NCBI GenBank assembly: GCA_946481625.1
Contig: CAMLOZ010000251.1
Span: 1-5,938, forward strand
Direction: 5' to 3'
Source of the DNA: an uncultured Haloferula sp.
GTDB lineage: Bacteria; Verrucomicrobiota; Verrucomicrobiae; Verrucomicrobiales; Akkermansiaceae
DNA length: 5,938 bases
Shown here one piece after another: positions 1-5,894 of this stretch. Position 1 is the stretch's first letter. Each line of letters starts with the position of its first letter. Position numbers and translations under genes: made by a program. The notes below the pieces were generated by a model. That model saw only the letters and a list, made by a program, of their open reading frames with translations. It was not told the DNA's origin and searched no databases.

Positions 1-330
1 GAATCCCCCGCCGCCACTTCCTATGAAGTCCGCTGGGGCGAGACCTCCCGCAGCTACACCGCCGACCAAATGAAGGCCGGCATCAATCTCGCCAAGGACT
101 TCGAAGCCAACCCGCTCCAGCCCGCCTTCAAGCGCGTCTGGGATGCGGTCGAGGCCAAGCAGAACTACGAGACCCGCCAGATCAAAACCCTCGTCCACGG
201 CCCCGAAGGTGCCGCCGACCTCGAAGCCACCTTCGCCCTCACCGAAAAAGCCCGCACGCCCCTCGCCAAAGCCGTCGCCGAGGCCCTCAAGCCCGTCGAG
301 CACAGCATCTCGATCAAGCCCGCCCCCTGA
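1..330 (+). CDS. C-terminal fragment of a probable GDSL/SGNH-family hydrolase
   Basis: The reading frame is open from the first base of the window and ends at a TGA at 328-330, giving 109 residues of a gene whose start lies outside. The first in-frame Met (position 70) is internal: the frame upstream reads ESPAATSYEVRWGETSRSYT and continues the same protein. The pattern of a short strand, 'YTADQMKAGINLAKDF', then 'NPLQPAF', 'VEAKQNYETRQIK' and an end in 'PVEHSISIKP' resembles, from memory, the C-terminal tail that follows the catalytic domain in SGNH/GDSL hydrolases of Verrucomicrobiota and Planctomycetota. The catalytic blocks (GDS, GxND, DxxH) would lie upstream and cannot be seen, so the enzyme call rests on the tail alone. 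Such proteins are usually exported esterases or carbohydrate esterases, but no substrate can be inferred here. The gene converges on the ccsA operon and shares with it the hairpin region at 362-419. Confidence 0.62.
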   Translation, partial: ESPAATSYEVRWGETSRSYTADQMKAGINLAKDFEANPLQPAFKRVWDAVEAKQNYETRQIKTLVHGPEGAADLEATFALTEKARTPLAKAVAEALKPVEHSISIKPAP

Positions 331-352
331 GCCAGCCACATCCCGCGCCAGC

Positions 353-381
353 CATAAGAAAGGGGGACACTCCTGTCCCCC
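353..381 (-). terminator. Candidate intrinsic terminator of the lipoprotein-resB-ccsA operon
   Basis: Positions 362-369 (GGGGGACA) and 374-381 (TGTCCCCC) form a perfect 8-bp stem around the 4-base loop 370-373. Read on the minus strand, the stem is followed by the T-rich run TTTCTTAT (361-354). This is the layout of a factor-independent terminator about 54 bases after the ccsA stop codon. On the plus strand the stem is followed by GTTCC, so termination of the left-hand gene is less well supported, although a GC-rich stem could still protect its mRNA end. The stem is seen directly; the function is inferred. Confidence 0.5.
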
Positions 382-419
382 GTTCCAAAACTGTCACCCC
401 GACGGCAGGAGTGTCGTCG
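362..419. repeat. Pair of small hairpins in inverted orientation (REP/BIME-like)
   Basis: Two stem-loops lie 18 bases apart. The first (362-381) is a perfect 8-bp stem with loop CTCC. The second (400-419) is an 8-bp stem, CGACGGCA with TGTCGTCG, containing one G-T pair and the complementary loop GGAG. The segment 366-377 (GACACTCCTGTC) can also pair with 404-415 (GGCAGGAGTGTC) over 12 positions with one G-T pair, so the two small hairpins and one large hairpin are alternative folds. Two inverted copies of a short palindrome between convergent genes is the arrangement of REP or BIME elements. I saw no further copy in this window, so the repeat nature is an inference. Confidence 0.5.
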
Positions 420-434
420 CTCCTTGTGCTTCTC

Positions 435-2438
435 TCAAGCCTCCCGCCTCTCCCCTCCCGGGATCTCCTCCTTCGCCTTCCCCTTCTGCGCCCGATCCAT
501 CGCCCATCCCACCACCGCCATCGCGAGGAAAAACAGGATCACCCCGTAGAACAAGTGCAGCGCCCCCTTCTTGCTATCCGAGAAGCCGTAGTTGTGCAGC
601 CCCACGCTCAGGAAGTTCACCCCCCACCACGAAAAGGACACGATGATCGCCCCGAAGATCGAGGCCATGTGCAAGCCCCACTCCCTGATATAGCCGCCCA
701 ACCGCGCGTGCAGGATCGCCAGCGTCCATAGCACGATCATCAGCGCGCCGTTCTCCTTCGGGTCCCAGCCCCAGAAGCGGCCCCACGAATCGTTCGCCCA
801 GATCCCACCCAGCACCGTGCCGATCAGCGATAGCACCAGCGTCAGGCACAGGCAGCCGTACGCCGCCCGCGTGATCGAGCGCCGCAGCGACACGTCGCCC
901 TCGTCCAGCCCGAGCACCCGCAGCATCACGTAGGAAATCGAGATCAGCGCCGAGATCAGCCCGCTCGCGTAGCCGAGCGTGATCGTGATCACGTGCGTGG
1001 AGAGCCAGAAATTCGAGCGCAGCACCGCGATCAGCGGATCGAGGTGATCCTTCCCTTCCCCCACCTCGAAGCGCCGCGCCAGCACGATCAGGAAGGCCGC
1101 ACCGATCGGCGCGATCCCCAGCACGAACTTCTTCTTCGACATCCATAGTACCAGCAGAGCGAAGATCACCAGCGCCATGTCGATGAAGATGATCGTGTCG
1201 TACAGGTTCCCCACCGGCGGCCGCTGCATGATGATGCAGCGCTTCACGATCGGGATGATCACGTAGATCAAGCCCAGCACCATGCAGGAGACCGTGGCCC
1301 AGTAGCTGATCCTTCCCGCCACGCTCTCCCCCGTGAATAGCATCACCCCGGAGGTGACCGTCGCCATCAGGAAAAACACCAGCGCATACAGCAGCCAGTT
1401 CTTGCGGAAGTAATCCGCCTCCAGCGGAATCGACTTGTATTCGCCGCGCTCCTGCGCCCGCGCCACGATGCTCTCCTCCAGCGCCCCGAACTTGTCGCGG
1501 AAGGCCCCCTCGCCCGTGTTCAGCGCCAGCACCGTTTCCTCCAGCAGCTTCACGTCCTGGATCGACTGCTCCGGCTCGCGGGTCTCCCCGGTGAAGATGT
1601 TGAACATCCGGTCGCCCGCACTCACCCAGGTCGGGTCCTCCTTGTTCGAGGGCGGGAACAGCTTCAGCCCGAAGTTCGACTCGTTCGCGCGCTCCACGAT
1701 CAGCGTCTGGATCGTCTGCACCTGCTCCGGCAGCGGCGTACCCTTCTGTTGGAAATCCGCCACCGCCTGGCGGATCTTCGGAGCCGCGCCCATGACCTCG
1801 CTGATCGGCAGCACCTTGCCGCCCTCGCGCTGCGCCGAGCCGGGCAGCAAGCCCTCGCGCGCGAACTTCATGTAGTTCGTCAGCGCCTCGAAGGTCGCCA
1901 CGTTCGAGTAGAGCTCGATCGTCTGCGTCTCGATCGTCTTGCGGTTCGCCGCCGGGATCTGGTTGTACGAGTTCGCGAATTGCTTCAGCTTCTCCACCTG
2001 CGGTGCGATGTCGTTGTAGCTGTACCGGTCGCGGCGGTCCTTCGTCGTCACGCCGATCGCCTTGAGCACGTCCGCATTGTCCAAGCGGAAGGTCGGCAAT
2101 TCCTTCGCCAGTTCGGGGCGGAAGAGACAGTCCATCATCCACTCCAGCGGCTTCAGGCGGATCTTTTCGCCATCCTTGCCGATGATGTCCATCGAGCGCT
2201 GGCCGTGCAGGCTCAGCATCGTGAAGCCCGCATAGGTCCCGAGCGGCTTCACCCGCCCGCCATCCTGCACCGGCAGCAGCGAGGCCTTCTCGATCGTCTC
2301 CTCGTCCCAGGAGGTGTAGGCAGGGATCTCGCGCACCGCCCCCTCGGGGGTGCTATCCTTGTAAACGAGATACACCAGGCTCACCAGGCCGGCCAGCCCC
2401 AGGCAAAAAACGATCCAGCGTCCGATCTTCGCGTTCAT
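435..2438 (-). CDS. ccsA: Cytochrome c synthase subunit CcsA (ResC), long N-terminal form
   Basis: This 667-residue integral membrane protein is the heme-handling half of the System II cytochrome c synthase, which exports heme and attaches it to CXXCH motifs of apocytochromes outside the membrane. Seen in the sequence: an N-terminal membrane segment (about 8-25), a long hydrophilic region (about 30-345), then about nine more membrane segments between 347 and 648. The tryptophan-rich WWD heme-binding motif is at 552-562 (WGRFWGWDPKE). By position, His482 (STHVI) and His615 (GLHNYGF) match the two external heme-ligand histidines of CcsA, and His577 matches the membrane histidine of the second pair. 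RPPVGNLYD (406-414) matches the conserved PxxNLY block. Ordinary CcsA proteins are roughly half this length; the extra part is the N-terminal region with LPVQDGGRVKPL (55-66), a motif I associate with the long CcsA/CcsBA forms of Bacteroidota, Planctomycetota and Verrucomicrobiota. The start follows the resB stop by one base (TGAGATG on the coding strand), with no clear ribosome-binding site. Confidence 0.93.
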   Translation of the reverse strand: MNAKIGRWIVFCLGLAGLVSLVYLVYKDSTPEGAVREIPAYTSWDEETIEKASLLPVQDGGRVKPLGTYAGFTMLSLHGQRSMDIIGKDGEKIRLKPLEWMMDCLFRPELAKELPTFRLDNADVLKAIGVTTKDRRDRYSYNDIAPQVEKLKQFANSYNQIPAANRKTIETQTIELYSNVATFEALTNYMKFAREGLLPGSAQREGGKVLPISEVMGAAPKIRQAVADFQQKGTPLPEQVQTIQTLIVERANESNFGLKLFPPSNKEDPTWVSAGDRMFNIFTGETREPEQSIQDVKLLEETVLALNTGEGAFRDKFGALEESIVARAQERGEYKSIPLEADYFRKNWLLYALVFFLMATVTSGVMLFTGESVAGRISYWATVSCMVLGLIYVIIPIVKRCIIMQRPPVGNLYDTIIFIDMALVIFALLVLWMSKKKFVLGIAPIGAAFLIVLARRFEVGEGKDHLDPLIAVLRSNFWLSTHVITITLGYASGLISALISISYVMLRVLGLDEGDVSLRRSITRAAYGCLCLTLVLSLIGTVLGGIWANDSWGRFWGWDPKENGALMIVLWTLAILHARLGGYIREWGLHMASIFGAIIVSFSWWGVNFLSVGLHNYGFSDSKKGALHLFYGVILFFLAMAVVGWAMDRAQKGKAKEEIPGGERREA

Positions 2439-2442
2439 CTCA
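2436..2442 (-). promoter_or_regulatory. resB stop / ccsA start junction (TGAGATG)
   Basis: On the minus strand the resB stop TGA (2442-2440) and the ccsA ATG (2438-2436) are separated by a single G. The preceding bases (AACCAAGCCGCTT) contain no Shine-Dalgarno-like purine run. This geometry suggests that ribosomes finishing resB re-initiate on ccsA, which would help keep the two subunits of one complex in balance. The junction is read directly; the coupling is inferred. Confidence 0.7.
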
Positions 2443-3735
2443 AGCGGCTTGGTTGGAGGTCTTGTTTTTCCCGCGGGTCAGGAAGCCCCACAGCTTCAGC
2501 AGGAAGTGCAGGCAGAGTCCGAATCCCGCGACGTAGATGCTGTACGTCGGCCACTGATCGGATGGATTCCGCACGACTTCAAATCCGGAAATCGTCGCCT
2601 CCCCTCCGTCGCGCGGCGCGCTGTTGATCATCGTGTGCTGGTAAAAGGTCAGCCCGCCGTAGCGCATCGGCTCGTTCATCTCGATGAATACCTTCGCCTC
2701 GCGCCCGTCCTCGATCCGCACGATGTCGCTCTCGAAGAACTTCGGCTTCGTCGTGTGCGGGTAATACTCCGACCGCGCGTCCACCAGCCGCACCTGGAAG
2801 GGCACCGGCCACACCCGCTTCTCCATCCGGATCGCGAAGGTGCGGCCATCGGCACGCACGGTAAAGGGTGCCCGCGGCGCGAAGGTATCCGGCTCGGGCA
2901 CCATCAGGATGAAGGGCTCGCCGTTCTTGCCATCGCGTCCCAGCACCTTGGCATGAATACCCGGCGTATCCTGTTCGGTCATTTTCCCGGGATCCTGCGC
3001 GAAAAGGAACCAGCCGTCCACGATCGGCTCGTTGCGGGAGGGCGCCATGCTCGCCGTGGAGACCACCCGCGCGTTCTGCACATAGCGCGCGAGTTCCAGA
3101 TCGAAGGGCAGGCTGGGAATGCGGATCGTCCGCCGCTCATCCGCCTCATCGAGATCCTTGTAATACTTGTCCTCCACGAAGTGCACCGGCCCCACCGGCT
3201 TGCCGTCCTTCACCTCGATGATCTCGACCGCCGTCTCGGTCAGGGACTGCGCGAAATCCGAGGTCGTCGGCAACCCCGTCCCCTCCTTCTCGCTCAGCAT
3301 CATGAGACCGCGTTCTTCCGTGAGCTGCGCCACTCCGCCCGCGATCATCATGAAGATGATCCCGAAGTGCGCGAGCAGGATGCCGATGGTCCTCGGGCTC
3401 TTCCGCAGCTTGATGATGCCGCCCAGCGTGAGATTGATCACCAGCAGCGCGCAGACCCAGTAGCCGCCGGGGAGCGGGGGCAGGTACTTGTCCTTGCCCG
3501 CCAGATGCGGGAAAAACACCGCGGCATCCGGCCGGACGACGGGCACCGCCGGGTTGAAATACTTCTCCAGCGTCGCGTGCAACCCGTGATGCACCTGCTC
3601 CAGCGTCGCCAGCCAGGTCAGCACCAGCAGGATCACCAGCAGCGTGGTCGCCAGGCCGAATCCCGCCAGCCATTCGACAAAACGCGCGGGAAAAGACTTC
3701 GTCGGGGCGGTGGACACCGGGGCAGCGGAACTCAT
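2440..3735 (-). CDS. resB: Cytochrome c biogenesis protein ResB (Ccs1/CcsB)
   Basis: This 431-residue membrane protein is the partner of CcsA in the System II cytochrome c synthase. Family features that can be seen: a first membrane segment (about 25-44) followed by LATLEQ (42-47), a second (about 91-108), a third (about 116-136), a large outside domain (about 140-395), and a final membrane segment (about 396-416) with a basic tail. His123 in LLAHFG lies in the third segment and fits the membrane histidine that, with one in CcsA, binds heme on its way out. The block MNEPMRYGGLTFYQ (352-365) is the typical ResB signature near the end of the outside domain. The length is normal for the family. 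The gene sits between the upstream lipoprotein (37-base gap) and ccsA (1-base gap). The ATG at 3735-3733 has no recognisable ribosome-binding site (CTTGCTGCCCCG precedes it) but gives the expected short basic N-terminus before the first helix. Confidence 0.93.
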   Translation of the reverse strand: MSSAAPVSTAPTKSFPARFVEWLAGFGLATTLLVILLVLTWLATLEQVHHGLHATLEKYFNPAVPVVRPDAAVFFPHLAGKDKYLPPLPGGYWVCALLVINLTLGGIIKLRKSPRTIGILLAHFGIIFMMIAGGVAQLTEERGLMMLSEKEGTGLPTTSDFAQSLTETAVEIIEVKDGKPVGPVHFVEDKYYKDLDEADERRTIRIPSLPFDLELARYVQNARVVSTASMAPSRNEPIVDGWFLFAQDPGKMTEQDTPGIHAKVLGRDGKNGEPFILMVPEPDTFAPRAPFTVRADGRTFAIRMEKRVWPVPFQVRLVDARSEYYPHTTKPKFFESDIVRIEDGREAKVFIEMNEPMRYGGLTFYQHTMINSAPRDGGEATISGFEVVRNPSDQWPTYSIYVAGFGLCLHFLLKLWGFLTRGKNKTSNQAA

Positions 3736-3772
3736 CGGGGCAGCAAGTTACGGGGTAAGAAGGCGGGCTTGT

Positions 3773-4363
3773 TCACTCACCCCGGTTGCGGAGCGCGGCC
3801 ACGAAGGCTTTCAGTTTCTCTTTCTCCGCCTTCACCTCGTCGGCGGGGCCGGTCATCTTCACGGTCACGATCCGGCCGTCCTTCTCCGCGATGATGCCAT
3901 AAAGCGCTTGTCCCGGCTTGGCGGGCTGACCCATGCCGGGCAGGTAATCGCCCTCCGCCTCGACCCACAGGCCGGGAATCCCGGTCACGATCCCCTGCTC
4001 CAGCTTGGCGATCGCCGCCTCGCTCAGCGGATCCTTGTCGAATTGCCGCAGCCAGCGGTTCACGTTGTCCGCCATCCCCCCCGCCGCAAGACCCACGGCG
4101 ACATCCCCCCCGGTGCCGAAGCGGTAGCTCAGCAGGCGGAACTGCGAGCCCGGCTGCTCCAGCCAACCCTCCGGCACCATCCCGGCGATGATCGGACCCG
4201 TCCCGGGGCGTTCAAAACGCTCGTTGCTGCTCGCGTCCAGCTTCAGGTCCTGGTCGCGCATCGTCAGCGCCCGGGTGTGATCGACCGTCTCTTCCGATTT
4301 GCGGCAGGCAGGCAGCAACAGCAGCGCCACGCCGAGGCACGCGGTGAATCCCCGGATTTTCAT
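3773..4363 (-). CDS. Predicted lipoprotein of unknown function in the cytochrome c synthase operon
   Basis: This 196-residue protein begins with a classic lipoprotein signal: a basic start (MKIRG), a hydrophobic core and the lipobox LPAC, which puts the lipidated Cys at residue 20. After a charged linker (21-50), the mature domain (about 55-193) contains VPEGWLEQPG (63-72), a strand around FRLLSYRF, GDVAVGLAAGGMADNVNRWLRQF (from 86), and ends with GRIVTVKMTGP (163-173) and a lysine-rich helix. The VPEGW and NVNRW blocks, and the closing 'TGP...K..F..F..LR' pattern, recall a family of small exported proteins that I have seen in Planctomycetota and Verrucomicrobiota; I know of no biochemical function for it. 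The mature protein has no cysteine apart from the lipidated one and no CXXCH, so it is neither a thioredoxin-like ResA nor a cytochrome. The frame extends upstream to ATGs at 4429 and 4426, but that would place 41-42 residues before and including the Cys, so 4363 is preferred. Location 37 bases before resB suggests the same operon. Confidence 0.75.
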   Translation of the reverse strand: MKIRGFTACLGVALLLLPACRKSEETVDHTRALTMRDQDLKLDASSNERFERPGTGPIIAGMVPEGWLEQPGSQFRLLSYRFGTGGDVAVGLAAGGMADNVNRWLRQFDKDPLSEAAIAKLEQGIVTGIPGLWVEAEGDYLPGMGQPAKPGQALYGIIAEKDGRIVTVKMTGPADEVKAEKEKLKAFVAALRNRGE

Positions 4364-4429
4364 CGCGCCGCGGATAGCCCCGCCCGCCGCCACGTGCAAG
4401 GCCATTCCGGTTCGAAAAATGACCATCAT

Positions 4430-4499
4430 CGCCCCCTATTACCTCTCTTCACGTTTAAAAATTAGTGCTTAGTCATTAGTTATTCCTTCTTTTCTCCCC
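4430..4499. promoter_or_regulatory. AT-rich divergent promoter region between the ccs operon and psd
   Basis: This stretch separates the divergent lipoprotein-resB-ccsA and psd genes and is clearly richer in A and T (for example TTTAAAAATTAG at 4454-4465) than the GC-rich coding sequence around it. Both transcripts should start here or close by. I could not find a convincing -35/-10 pair on either strand. The leftward promoter may extend into 4364-4429, which would be the untranslated leader if the lipoprotein starts at 4363. The regulatory role follows from position and composition only. Confidence 0.5.
4461..4481. repeat. Three tandem 7-base units (NTTAGTN)
   Basis: ATTAGTG, CTTAGTC and ATTAGTT follow each other without a gap; the five central bases TTAGT are identical in all three units. 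On the other strand the array reads as repeated ACTAA blocks. It ends 18 bases before the psd GTG. It may be a short heptamer repeat, a set of protein-binding half-sites, or chance in an AT-rich stretch. Confidence 0.5.
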
Positions 4500-5390
4500 G
4501 TGAGCGCCATCCGCTACTTCAACCGACACACCGGCCGCGAGGAGACCGAACAGGTCTACGGCGAGGGCTTCCTGAAATTCAGCTACGGCAATCCCCTCGG
4601 CGCGCTCCCCCTCCACGCCATGGTCAAGCGCGGCGGCTTCTCCCGCTGGTACGGCCGCCGCATGGACAGCCCCGCCACCAAGGCGAAGGTCGCACCCTTC
4701 ATCGCCCGATACGGCCTCGACCCCGCCGAGTTCGCCGATTCCCCCGACTCCTACGCCACCTTCAACGAGTTCTTCTACCGCAAGCTCAAGCCCGAAGCCC
4801 GCCCCATCGCCGGCTCAGCCGCCGTCTTCCCCGCCGATGGCCGCCACCTCGGCTTCCAGAATGCCAGCGCCATCCAAGGCGTCTTCGTGAAGGGCCAGAA
4901 CTTCGACCTCGGCCAGCTCCTCGGCGACGACTCCCTCGCCGCGAAATACGCCGATGGCTCTCTCGTCCTCTCCCGCCTCTGCCCCGTCGATTACCACCGC
5001 TTCCACTTCCCCGCCACCGGCACCCCCGGCACCGTGAAACTCATCAACGGCCCGCTCTTCTCCGTCTCCCCCATCGCCCTCCGCCGCCGCCTCTCCTACC
5101 TCTGGGAGAACAAGCGCACCCTCACCAGGCTGGAGACCGCGGATCTCGGCACGGTTCTTCTCATGGAAATCGGCGCCACCTGCGTCGGCTCGATCCTCCA
5201 GACCTTCACCCCCGGCAAGCCCGTCCAAAAGGGCGACGAGAAAGGCTACTTCGCCTTCGGCGGCTCCTCCACCATCACCATCTTCGAACCTAGTGCCGTG
5301 AAGCTCGCCGGGGACCTTGTCGACTGCTCCGCCCGCCAGCTCGAACTCTACGCCAAGGTCGGCACCTCCATGGCCGAAGCCGCCCGTTAA
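4500..5390 (+). CDS. psd: Phosphatidylserine decarboxylase proenzyme
   Basis: This enzyme converts phosphatidylserine to phosphatidylethanolamine at the cytoplasmic membrane, using a pyruvoyl group made by self-cleavage. The 296-residue product shows the full catalytic set. FAFGGSS (251-257) is the self-cleavage site, with cutting expected between Gly255 and Ser256 to give a large beta chain (1-255) and a 41-residue alpha chain. PADGRH contains Asp113, and DYHRFHF contains His166 and His169; by comparison with E. coli Psd (Asp90, His144, His147, Ser254), Asp113, His169 and Ser256 form the processing triad and His166 assists decarboxylation. The N-terminus (IRYFNRHTGREETEQVYGE) matches the beginning of PSD proteins with a GGSS/GGST site. 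The start is a GTG at 4500: an in-frame TAG lies at 4470-4472 and no ATG lies between. The preceding CTTTTCTCCCC is pyrimidine-rich with no Shine-Dalgarno sequence. The coding strand is very rich in C. The gene diverges from the ccs operon and need not be functionally linked to it. Confidence 0.94.
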   Translation: MSAIRYFNRHTGREETEQVYGEGFLKFSYGNPLGALPLHAMVKRGGFSRWYGRRMDSPATKAKVAPFIARYGLDPAEFADSPDSYATFNEFFYRKLKPEARPIAGSAAVFPADGRHLGFQNASAIQGVFVKGQNFDLGQLLGDDSLAAKYADGSLVLSRLCPVDYHRFHFPATGTPGTVKLINGPLFSVSPIALRRRLSYLWENKRTLTRLETADLGTVLLMEIGATCVGSILQTFTPGKPVQKGDEKGYFAFGGSSTITIFEPSAVKLAGDLVDCSARQLELYAKVGTSMAEAAR

Positions 5391-5405
5391 CCGGGAGCTT
5401 CCTTC

Positions 5406-5837
5406 TTACGGGGAGGCGGAGCCTTCCTTGCGCAGGGGGCGGCGTTCGATGGCTTTGCTGCCGACGACACAATCCGTGACCAGGGCGGTCCAGCCGATGC
5501 CGGTGCTCCAGAAGGCCACCTGGCGATCCTCCGCCCGGAAGCGGCGCGGGCGAGCGGCCACGAAATGATGAGCCTTCCCGCTCACGACCACCGGCTTGGG
5601 GGTGCTCTCGTAGGGTCGCTTGAGTAGATCCAGGAAAAGCGAGCGGTCGAAGAGGTCGGGGGCGGTCAGGCGGTGCTCCTCGATCAGGGAGCGGGCATCG
5701 GCGCGGTAGTCCTCCGGGAGCTCCAGCATCTCCGGGACGGGCACGGCGAGGTAAAAGGTGCGCCCGCACCAGGCGGCGTAGCCCAGCACGAGGGCCGCAA
5801 GGCCGCCGAAGAGGAAGAGGGCGCGCTTCTTTCTCAT
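5406..5837 (-). CDS. Small membrane-anchored protein of unknown function
   Basis: I do not recognise this 143-residue protein. It begins with a basic MRKKR followed by one hydrophobic segment (about 6-23), which fits an uncleaved signal anchor with the remaining 120 residues outside the membrane. YAAWC (20-24) is not a good lipobox. The rest is mixed alpha/beta in character: a proline-rich stretch (VPVPEMLELPEDY, 32-44), a charged helix (about 45-56), a KPVVVSGKAHHFVAARPRRF segment (81-100) and VAFWSTGIGWTALVTDCVV (107-125). There are two cysteines, at 24 and 123. Codon use is strongly biased to G or C in the third position, as expected for a real gene in this genome. It converges on psd with a 15-base gap and no clear terminator between them. 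The ATG at 5837-5835 lacks a Shine-Dalgarno sequence but starts exactly at the basic pre-helix residues. Confidence 0.68.
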   Translation of the reverse strand: MRKKRALFLFGGLAALVLGYAAWCGRTFYLAVPVPEMLELPEDYRADARSLIEEHRLTAPDLFDRSLFLDLLKRPYESTPKPVVVSGKAHHFVAARPRRFRAEDRQVAFWSTGIGWTALVTDCVVGSKAIERRPLRKEGSASP

Positions 5838-5864
5838 GCGGGAGCGGGCATCGTGGTATTCAGG

Positions 5865-5894
5865 AAGCTAGCGGGGAAGTCGATCCCGCGGCAA
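5865..5894 (-). promoter_or_regulatory. Weak candidate promoter for the small membrane protein
   Basis: On the minus strand TTGCCG (5894-5889) and TAGCTT (5870-5865) are separated by 18 bases and lie 27 bases upstream of the ATG at 5837. Both hexamers are poor matches to the sigma-70 consensus, so this is only the best pair I could see. The whole edge segment 5838-5938 otherwise holds no gene that I can support. Confidence 0.2.

Noticed and set aside
574..2142. A 522-codon open frame on the minus strand, in another frame of ccsA
   Set aside because: It overlaps ccsA on the same strand in a different frame and has the low-complexity Gly/Ala/Arg/Asp composition of a frame-shifted shadow. The ccsA frame has the WWD motif and membrane segments.
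1749..2627. A 292-codon open frame on the plus strand spanning the ccsA-resB junction
   Set aside because: It is antisense to both genes, Arg/Leu/His-rich, and has no recognisable feature.
2449..3894. A 481-codon open frame on the plus strand, opposite resB
   Set aside because: It lies antisense to a well-supported resB and its predicted product is full of Arg, His and Gln with no domain or membrane pattern. Such frames are common opposite GC-rich genes.
4462..4476. A minimal open frame on the minus strand (ATG ACT AAG CAC TAA) preceded by AAGGA, possibly a leader peptide
   Set aside because: Only four codons, falling inside the TTAGT repeat whose sequence creates both the ATG and the stop. 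There is no attenuator hairpin nearby.
5290..5769. A 159-codon open frame on the minus strand overlapping the psd end and the small membrane protein
   Set aside because: It is rich in Arg, Pro and Gly, runs into the psd coding region and lacks any signal or domain. The 5406-5837 frame has a clear membrane anchor and better codon use.
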